Shown here in pieces: positions 1-4,672 of a DNA stretch of 7,905 nucleotides. This stretch comes from Chloroflexota bacterium (GTDB lineage: Bacteria > Chloroflexota > Dehalococcoidia > SAR202 > UBA11138). The translations under genes and the position numbers were made by a program. The notes under the pieces were generated by a model. That model was not told the origin of the DNA. It did no database searches and was given only the letters and a program-made list of their open reading frames with translations. Location of the stretch: contig JADFHV010000093.1 in the NCBI GenBank assembly GCA_022566975.1, forward strand, positions 1-7,905, given 5' to 3'. Each line of letters begins with the position of its first letter. Position 1 is the stretch's first letter.

Positions 1-116
1 AGCGACACCACGACGAGAAGCGAGAACACACGCTTCGCGCTGCGGACGGTCTTGAGCGCCGCCAGATGCTCCTCGATGCCCGTGTCCATTCGCGGTGGCT
101 GATCCACGTCTGACAT
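1..116 (-). CDS. Hypothetical membrane protein, N-terminal fragment
   Basis: The first 38 or so codons of a minus-strand reading frame run off the left edge of the window. The peptide begins MSDVDQPPRMDTGIEEHLAA, continues with a basic stretch (KTVRSAKR), and then enters a hydrophobic run (VFSLLVVVS) that looks like the start of a transmembrane helix. This would put a short cytoplasmic tail before the membrane. A second ATG lies at 89-87, and neither start has a clear Shine-Dalgarno sequence. The frame begins 54 bases after the hemL stop codon on the same strand, with the heptamer array in between, so co-transcription with hemL is plausible. I do not recognise the family, and no function can be assigned from this fragment. 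Confidence 0.5.
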   Translation of the reverse strand, partial: MSDVDQPPRMDTGIEEHLAALKTVRSAKRVFSLLVVVS

Positions 117-127
117 CCGGTTTCGTA

Positions 128-183
128 TTTAGGGTTCAGGGTTCAGGGTTCAGAGTTCAGAGTTCAGGGTTCAGGGTTTAGGA
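128..183. repeat. Heptamer tandem array (TTCAGGG-type), 8 units
   Basis: Eight 7-base units run in register: TTTAGGG (128-134), TTCAGGG (135-141 and 142-148), TTCAGAG (149-155 and 156-162), TTCAGGG (163-169 and 170-176) and TTTAGGA (177-183). The variants change only at the third and sixth or seventh positions, and they are arranged almost symmetrically around the two TTCAGAG units. The array fills the gap between hemL and the next minus-strand gene, and it also encodes the last two residues and stop codon of HemL. Heptamer arrays of this look occur between genes in some bacterial genomes, from memory most often planctomycetes. The end units resemble the plant telomere repeat, but nothing else here is eukaryotic. 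Confidence 0.9.
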
Positions 184-467
184 ATCTCAAGTTTTGTGGC
201 GACCTCGTTGAAGGCTTCTTGGGCGGCGGCGATGGTGGCGTCGATCTGGGCGTCGCTGTGGGCGAGCGAGACGAAGGTACACTCGAACTGCGACGGGGCG
301 AGGTACACGCCGCGGCGAAGCATTGCGTGGAAGAAGGTCGCGTAGGCCTGGGTGTCACTCGTCATTGCCGATGCGTAATCGGTCACCGGGCCCGGCGCGA
401 AGAAGAGCCCGAGCATGGAACCGACGCGCGTGCCGAAGGTGTCGACTCCGGCCGCGCGGGCCGCGGC
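171..467 (-). CDS. hemL: Glutamate-1-semialdehyde 2,1-aminomutase, C-terminal fragment
   Basis: HemL converts glutamate-1-semialdehyde to 5-aminolevulinate, using pyridoxal phosphate, in the C5 route to tetrapyrroles in the cytoplasm. Only the last roughly 99 residues of a protein normally about 430 long are present. The small C-terminal domain is clear: RVGSM followed by LGLFF, then PVTDYASA, then FFHAMLRRGVYLAPSQFE, FVSLAHSD and IDATIAAAQEAF. These match the HemL pattern of a GVYLAPS-type motif followed by a (V/L)AH motif. Reading upstream on the minus strand, the frame stays HemL-like (AARAAGVDTFGTRVGSM) to about 465. It then meets sequence that codes on the opposite strand for a TetR regulator. 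The lysine that binds the cofactor and the whole large domain are missing. The stop at 173-171 lies inside the heptamer array. The truncation looks like an assembly or amplification join, not gene decay. Confidence 0.88.
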   Translation of the reverse strand, partial: AAARAAGVDTFGTRVGSMLGLFFAPGPVTDYASAMTSDTQAYATFFHAMLRRGVYLAPSQFECTFVSLAHSDAQIDATIAAAQEAFNEVATKLEIPKP

Positions 468-475
468 GGCGGAGA
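450..475. other. Junction between hemL fragment and TetR fragment
   Basis: Within this GC-rich stretch a conserved minus-strand gene (hemL, losing about three quarters of its N-terminal side) meets a conserved plus-strand gene (TetR, losing the start of its DNA-binding domain). Both frames read plausibly as Ala-rich sequence over about 457-471, so the exact breakpoint is hidden by shared GC-rich sequence. No target-site duplication, integrase site or mobile element is visible. Confidence 0.8.
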
Positions 476-966
476 TCGGGGAGCCGACGATCTACCGCTA
501 CTTCGATAGCAAGCGGGACCTCTATATACAGGCCGTAAGTCAGTGCCGCGAAAATATCGTTGGGAGTTGGTCGCGGATCGTCGAGACCAGCGAAAAGCCC
601 CAAGAGGCCATTCAGCGCCTGGGCCGTTGGTACTACGAGGAGATGATGCGTCGCCCCGAGTACCTGACCCTCCGTTTCCGGACGCTGACGGAATCGACGG
701 ACCCGGAAGCGATAGGAATCGTAAAGGAAGCCTACATGCAGACAAAGGGTATGGTGGAGGAGCTATACCGGCGGGGTAGGGCCGATGGAAGCCTGAGGGA
801 CGACGTGGACCCCAATACCTCGGCGTGGCTGTTTATGGCCATCGGCGCGATCATCGACGTGACCCACCTTCTGGGCCTGGGCGACCAGTTCGGCGCCCGG
901 GAGCTGGAGGGCATCGGCAGGTTTCTCAGCGAGGCTGCGTGGGCAGGGGAACCGGGTACACACTGA
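463..966 (+). CDS. TetR/AcrR family transcriptional regulator, lacking N-terminus
   Basis: This is a TetR-type repressor that has lost the front of its DNA-binding domain. The visible sequence starts near AAAAEIGEPTIYRYFDSK, which is the recognition helix and following turn of the TetR helix-turn-helix (family pattern: G-x-x-T-x-Y-x-x-F-x-x-K). About 30 to 40 residues of the first helices are absent. The remaining roughly 160 residues form an all-helical ligand-binding and dimerisation domain, with WYYEEMMRRPEYLTLRFRTL and a final segment GARELEGIGRFLSEAAWAG. An ATG at 415 gives a longer open frame, but its first 15 or so codons are the complement of hemL, so it is not the native start. The gene ends 248 bases before the RND pump on the same strand. 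TetR regulators commonly repress neighbouring efflux pumps, so the pump is the likely target (inference). The ligand is unknown. Confidence 0.85.
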   Translation, partial: AAAEIGEPTIYRYFDSKRDLYIQAVSQCRENIVGSWSRIVETSEKPQEAIQRLGRWYYEEMMRRPEYLTLRFRTLTESTDPEAIGIVKEAYMQTKGMVEELYRRGRADGSLRDDVDPNTSAWLFMAIGAIIDVTHLLGLGDQFGARELEGIGRFLSEAAWAGEPGTH

Positions 967-1103
967 GCGTATGAGGCGACTCATGCCAACGAAGGATGAG
1001 GCTGATCGTCCGACGGCATGATCGGATCCGGGACTCTCGGCCGGGCCGAAAATCGACCCTTCTGCCGATGTGCAAACAGGGGTCTCGGAGAGACTATATG
1101 CGT

Positions 1104-1117
1104 AGTGAATAGTCACT
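1104..1117. promoter_or_regulatory. Candidate TetR operator
   Basis: AGTGA (1104-1108) and TCACT (1113-1117) form a perfect 5-bp inverted repeat around a 4-base centre, 98 bases before the pump start. It overlaps a second inverted repeat, GACTA/TAGTC. A dimeric TetR repressor usually binds a palindrome of roughly this size between its own gene and its target. The assignment rests on position and symmetry only, and five-base arms occur often by chance. Confidence 0.3.
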
Positions 1118-1201
1118 TCTAAGAATAACGGCTGCGTTAGTCTCGTAGCGCATACGGAACACCGAGGTCCTCTCGACGGGGTTGCGGGAACCCTGCAGGA
1201 C

Positions 1202-1206
1202 AGGAG
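1202..1206 (+). promoter_or_regulatory. Shine-Dalgarno site of the pump gene
   Basis: AGGAG lies 8 bases before the ATG at 1215. This decides the start: the frame stays open back to a TTG at 1182, but that upstream codon has no comparable site. The extra 11 residues would also put Arg- and Cys-containing sequence before a typical basic cytoplasmic N-terminus. Confidence 0.75.
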
Positions 1207-1214
1207 CTCTAGCG

Positions 1215-4061
1215 ATGCAGAAAGAGGATAGGTCCAAGAGGGTAGCCGGCTGGCTGGAGCGACATTCTGGCTGGATCATAGTCGGCGCCGCGGTAATTAC
1301 CCTGTCTCTGATCGTTCCGCTCCTGACCATGGCGCCTGAGGGCCAGGCCTCTCAGGACCCCGGGGGCGAAGTGTTTGAGCTACGGGACGACATCGACGAG
1401 CGGTTCGCCGCGAGCGTTCACGCGGCGGCGTTCATCGCGGAGTCTCCGACCGGTGACATCCTGACCCAGGGGGCCCTCTGGGAGCTTTATCTGAACACAC
1501 GGAGGTTACTCGAGGCTGATGGCCGCGGCGAGCTCGCGCCAGAGGCTCTTCCGTCGCAGCCATACCTCTATAGCTCATTCGACCTGGATACAAACCGTCC
1601 CATAGTGGGGGTCACGACCATCGCCGACGCCGTGCAGGCCGTGTTCCTCAAGGACCCGGCGTTGGCACCCTCACTGGATCTAGCCACGGACGAGCAGGTG
1701 AAGGTGGCGGTCCATCGAGTGCTGTCGAATCCCAAAACAGCCGGCCTGGCGGACTCGCTGTCGGTCAAGGCGCGGGGTGACCGGCGGGTCGTCCAGGGCA
1801 GAGAGATAGTCTGGTGGACGTCTCCCGCCCTGGTGTTCCCCGTGCTGGCAGATAACGAGAAGCTGGGCGGGGGTACCCTCAGCATCGCCGTCGGCGGTGG
1901 GGATGTTGTTGAGGATAAAGAGGAGTTCAATCGCAATGTGCAGAGGCGCCTGCGCGGAGGCGAGCAAAACTACCGTCTCTGGGGGATCGCCATAGACCTA
2001 AACCTCGAGTCCGCCGATGAGGGACAGGTCGCAGGCACCTTCATCATGTTCACCGTTGTAGCCGCGGTGCTCGTGGTCGGCCTCAGCTTACGCTCGTATT
2101 GGGCGATGGCGCTGACCGGAGCGGGACTGGGCGTGCTGATGATCTGGCTGAAGGGAATCACCGCCCTGGTGGGCATCGAGGGAGGCCTGATCATCGAGCT
2201 TATCGTCCCGATAGCCATGATCTCGCTGGGGGTTGACTTCGCGGTACACGCGCTGAGGCGCTACCAGGAGGAGCGAGCCCTGGGCTACACTCCAGGCCGA
2301 GCCCTCAGGATCGGTCTCGGTGGTGTCATGGGAGCGCTGGTGCTGGCCATGTTCAGTGACAGCATCGCGTTCCTCTCCAACACATCCTCCGGAATCGAGC
2401 AGGTCATACACTTCGGCGTCGCCGCGGCCATAGCGGTGGCCTCGTCGTTCATAGTCCTGGGAGTGGTCGCCCCACTGGCGATGTCGAGAATCGACCGGCT
2501 TCGGGATGCGAGCAGGCGCTCACCCTCCAGGATTGGTCGTATCAACACGGTTGTTAACGGCATGGGTGTCGCAGCCCTTTCCGGCGCAGGGGTCATCTTC
2601 CTGGTCGCCGTCAGCCCTATTGCCGGGCTCGCTGTCATAGGTGCGACAGTCGCCGGGTTCGTCGGAGTGCCCGTAATGGTGCTTCGCCGGCGCCGACCGT
2701 CCCCGGATGACCGAGCGGGTGAGCCCGGTCTCGTCGCAGAGACCATCCAGCAGGACGCCCAGCGCACGTCGCTGGTGGAGGGCGCTGTCGGTTTCCTGGC
2801 TCGGTTCGCACCCGTCGTCCTGCTGGCCACCGCCGGCGTGACCGCTGCGGCTGTAGTCCTCGCCCTCCGACTCGAACCGACGTTTGATCCCCGTGACTTC
2901 CTCGACAACAGCTCGGACTTCGTGGTCAGCCTGGACAAGCTGGACGAGCACGTTAGCGAACGGAGCGGCGAGCCCGGCATCATCTATATCAAGGGCGATC
3001 TGACCGATCCAGCGGCGCTCTCCGCCGTGCAGCGGTTCGCCGATGGGCTGTCCGAGAATCCATACGTGGCCAGGGACGCGACCGGTCAGGTCGACATCAG
3101 GACCAACGTGCTGAGCCTGCTGAGGCAGATCACGGAGAGCGATTATGCTCGCGGACAGGTGGAGAAGGCTACCAGCATAGAGATAACGGACTCAGACGGC
3201 GACGGCTTTCCAGACTCAAGGGAGCAGCTGAGAGCCACCTATGACTATATCCAGGAGCACGGAGTGCCCCTGGACCGAGAGACGCTCATGTTCGACCCCG
3301 GCCAGGTAAGAGCGGTGTTGTTCCACGACCCGTCCGGCATCGAAGAGGATGTGGCGACTCTTACCGTGGGGATTCCGGACAGCCGGGAGCAGGCCACGGT
3401 TGCGTCGGCGCGGCTGGAGCTCAACGCGAGCATGGCCCCCCTAAGGGACAGCCCTTCCATTACCCGGGTTGGCGTGACCGGCTCCCCGTTCGCGCGCGAG
3501 GCCCAGCTCGACGCAACTACCCGAACGCTCCAGAAGTCTCTGCCCATCGCCGCTGTTGGGACCTTTGTGCTGCTGCTTTTGGTCATGCGCTCCGCCCGCT
3601 ACGCGGTGGTTACGATAGTCCCCGTCGGGCTGGTGGTGGCATGGCTCTACGGCCTGATGTACCTGATGGGCTTCAGCCTGAACTACGTGACGGCGACGAT
3701 AGGCGCCATCTCGATAGGCATAGGAATCGATTACTCGATCCACATGACGGAGCGGTTCAGGGAGGAGCTCCAAAGGGCGTCGGACAAGATGGGGGCGTTG
3801 AGGCAGGCGGCCCGTGGAACTGGGATTGCCCTGGTGGGATCGGCGGCCTCGAGCATCATCGGCTTCGCCATCATGGGCTTCGCACCCATGCCCCTGTTCG
3901 CATCCTATGGAATATTGACGTCCATCATGATCTTCCTGGCGCTGGTCTCGTCCCTGGCCGTCCTTCCTTCCCTGCTTCTGATGGTCACACCCGAGGGAGC
4001 AGCGCAAAAGGCATCCGCTGGGCCTGGTCAGCAGGGGACTAGCACTGCGTCCTGTGGGTAG
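1215..4061 (+). CDS. RND superfamily exporter, MMPL type (HAE3-like), 948 aa
   Basis: This is a proton-driven inner-membrane transporter with the two-repeat RND layout. TM1 lies at about residues 20-39, followed by a large extracytoplasmic domain (about 40-270). TM2-6 start near residue 276. TM7 is at about 533-553, a second extracytoplasmic domain runs at about 555-770, and TM8-12 start near 776. Each half has the MMPL signature in its fourth helix, GVDFAVHALRRY with Asp341 and GIDYSIHMTERF with Asp839, the likely proton-relay acids. The duplicated acidic motif and single polypeptide fit MMPL/HAE3 pumps better than tripartite AcrB pumps. The substrate cannot be read from sequence; lipids or hydrophobic compounds are usual for the family. 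Two features are odd: a perfect EF-hand-type loop at residues 659-670 and two extra hydrophobic segments at about 448-490. The stop codon lies inside a palindromic repeat, after a low-complexity Gly/Ser/Ala tail. The upstream TetR gene is its probable regulator. Confidence 0.9.
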   Translation: MQKEDRSKRVAGWLERHSGWIIVGAAVITLSLIVPLLTMAPEGQASQDPGGEVFELRDDIDERFAASVHAAAFIAESPTGDILTQGALWELYLNTRRLLEADGRGELAPEALPSQPYLYSSFDLDTNRPIVGVTTIADAVQAVFLKDPALAPSLDLATDEQVKVAVHRVLSNPKTAGLADSLSVKARGDRRVVQGREIVWWTSPALVFPVLADNEKLGGGTLSIAVGGGDVVEDKEEFNRNVQRRLRGGEQNYRLWGIAIDLNLESADEGQVAGTFIMFTVVAAVLVVGLSLRSYWAMALTGAGLGVLMIWLKGITALVGIEGGLIIELIVPIAMISLGVDFAVHALRRYQEERALGYTPGRALRIGLGGVMGALVLAMFSDSIAFLSNTSSGIEQVIHFGVAAAIAVASSFIVLGVVAPLAMSRIDRLRDASRRSPSRIGRINTVVNGMGVAALSGAGVIFLVAVSPIAGLAVIGATVAGFVGVPVMVLRRRRPSPDDRAGEPGLVAETIQQDAQRTSLVEGAVGFLARFAPVVLLATAGVTAAAVVLALRLEPTFDPRDFLDNSSDFVVSLDKLDEHVSERSGEPGIIYIKGDLTDPAALSAVQRFADGLSENPYVARDATGQVDIRTNVLSLLRQITESDYARGQVEKATSIEITDSDGDGFPDSREQLRATYDYIQEHGVPLDRETLMFDPGQVRAVLFHDPSGIEEDVATLTVGIPDSREQATVASARLELNASMAPLRDSPSITRVGVTGSPFAREAQLDATTRTLQKSLPIAAVGTFVLLLLVMRSARYAVVTIVPVGLVVAWLYGLMYLMGFSLNYVTATIGAISIGIGIDYSIHMTERFREELQRASDKMGALRQAARGTGIALVGSAASSIIGFAIMGFAPMPLFASYGILTSIMIFLALVSSLAVLPSLLLMVTPEGAAQKASAGPGQQGTSTASCG

Positions 4062-4085
4062 GGGCACGGCGCGCCGTGCCCCTAC
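4058..4085. repeat. Perfect 28-bp palindrome, intergenic repeat and possible bidirectional terminator
   Basis: GTAGGGGCACGGCG (4058-4071) is followed directly by its exact reverse complement (4072-4085), with no spacer. As RNA it would form a very stable stem with a minimal loop. It lies between the convergent pump and DUF192 genes, where a two-way terminator would be useful, but neither side has a T-run. Palindromes built on GTAGGGGCACGGC are, from memory, a dispersed intergenic repeat type in several bacterial phyla including Cyanobacteria and Chloroflexota. The pump's TAG stop (4059-4061) is part of the repeat. Confidence 0.85.
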
Positions 4086-4176
4086 GATTGCACGAGGGCA
4101 CGCATTTTCATCACTGGCGGCCTCTGGGTAACGGTTGGTATGTGCCCAACGCCCATGCGTCATCATCAGCGGGCCT
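4062..4176. other. Convergent intergenic gap, no gene
   Basis: This is the 115-base gap between the pump stop (plus strand) and the DUF192 stop (minus strand). Its first 24 bases are the rest of the palindrome. The remainder (4086-4176) shows no convincing gene, strong hairpin or T-run, and I see nothing else in it. Confidence 0.6.
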
Positions 4177-4650
4177 TCAGCAGCCGGGTCCCTGGACCGT
4201 GAAGCCGGAAAAACGCACCTCGTCTCCGGCTCTGATGCCCGATCGCTCCACGTCGCCGGCGTTGATCTCGATCGTGTAGCTCGCCGGCACGGACGGCCGA
4301 TATCTGGGCAGCCTCGCGTCAGGCGTCCCCGGTTCAGGCTGAGGCACCTTCTCGGTAATATGCACCACTGTGCAGTCCTCACCTATCCAGACAAGGTCCA
4401 GGTCGAAAAGCATCCCCTTCATCCAGATGGACCCGGCGCCACCCGGCTGGTACACGAAGAGGGCACCGGACTCAGGCTCGAGCCTGTCCCGGCCCGAAAG
4501 TCCCCGGGTCCGCTGCTCTGGTGTCGTGAGGACCTCTACCCGGAAGGCCGCGTCGCCGATGGTCACGGAGGCCGCCTGTGACGAGCCGCCACACGCCATC
4601 GTCGCCAGGAGAGACAGCGCGACCGACGCTAAGACCGCGGCGCCCGACAT
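4177..4650 (-). CDS. DUF192 family protein, predicted exported lipoprotein, 157 aa
   Basis: The protein starts with a hydrophobic segment and MACGGSS, so Cys20 is a candidate lipoprotein attachment site. The -3 residue is Thr, which is not ideal, and no Lys or Arg precedes the hydrophobic stretch, so a plain signal peptide or lipoprotein export are both possible. From about residue 30 the DUF192 fold (PF02643) is clear: RVEVLTTPEQRTRGLSGRD, GALFVYQPGG, the hallmark WMKGMLFDLDLVWIGED, then VVHITEKVPQP and SYTIEINAGDVERSGIRAGD. The domain is complete and of usual length. Its biochemical role is not established in general. The open frame extends far upstream but there it only shadows mutS2, so the ATG at 4650 is the real start, with AGGA four bases ahead of it. 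It follows mutS2 by 22 bases and is probably transcribed with it. Confidence 0.88.
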   Translation of the reverse strand: MSGAAVLASVALSLLATMACGGSSQAASVTIGDAAFRVEVLTTPEQRTRGLSGRDRLEPESGALFVYQPGGAGSIWMKGMLFDLDLVWIGEDCTVVHITEKVPQPEPGTPDARLPRYRPSVPASYTIEINAGDVERSGIRAGDEVRFSGFTVQGPGC

Positions 4651-4672
4651 ACGGTCCTGACCCGCTGACGGA

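Larger units (their letters stand above)
967..1214 (+). promoter_or_regulatory. Intergenic region with clustered inverted repeats before the pump gene
   Basis: These 248 non-coding bases between the regulator and the pump hold several short inverted repeats. Near the regulator's stop, TCATGCC (981-987) pairs with GGCATGA (1015-1021) across 27 bases. TCGGC (1037-1041) pairs with GCCGA (1045-1049), which could be a weak terminator stem, although no T-run follows. A dense cluster follows: GTCTC/GAGAC (1082-1086 and 1090-1094), GACTA/TAGTC (1092-1096 and 1110-1114) and AGTGA/TCACT (1104-1108 and 1113-1117). This cluster lies in a locally AT-richer stretch (about 1092-1130) that is a reasonable place for a promoter and operator. 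Closer to the gene, GGGTT/AACCC (1179-1183 and 1189-1193) could form a small leader hairpin. I could not fix a convincing -35/-10 pair. Confidence 0.45.

Noticed and set aside
128..183. CRISPR array or telomere
   Set aside because: Units are only 7 bases with no spacers, and the surrounding genes are bacterial. It is a simple tandem repeat.
415..471. Use of the ATG at 415 as the native start of the TetR gene
   Set aside because: The first 15 or so codons are the exact complement of conserved HemL sequence (FGTRVGSM region), and no helix-turn-helix start is encoded. It is a product of the join.
3441..4382. Minus-strand open frame of 313 codons across the end of the pump and the DUF192 gene
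   Set aside because: It overlaps two well-supported genes and the palindrome, and the translation has no recognisable fold.
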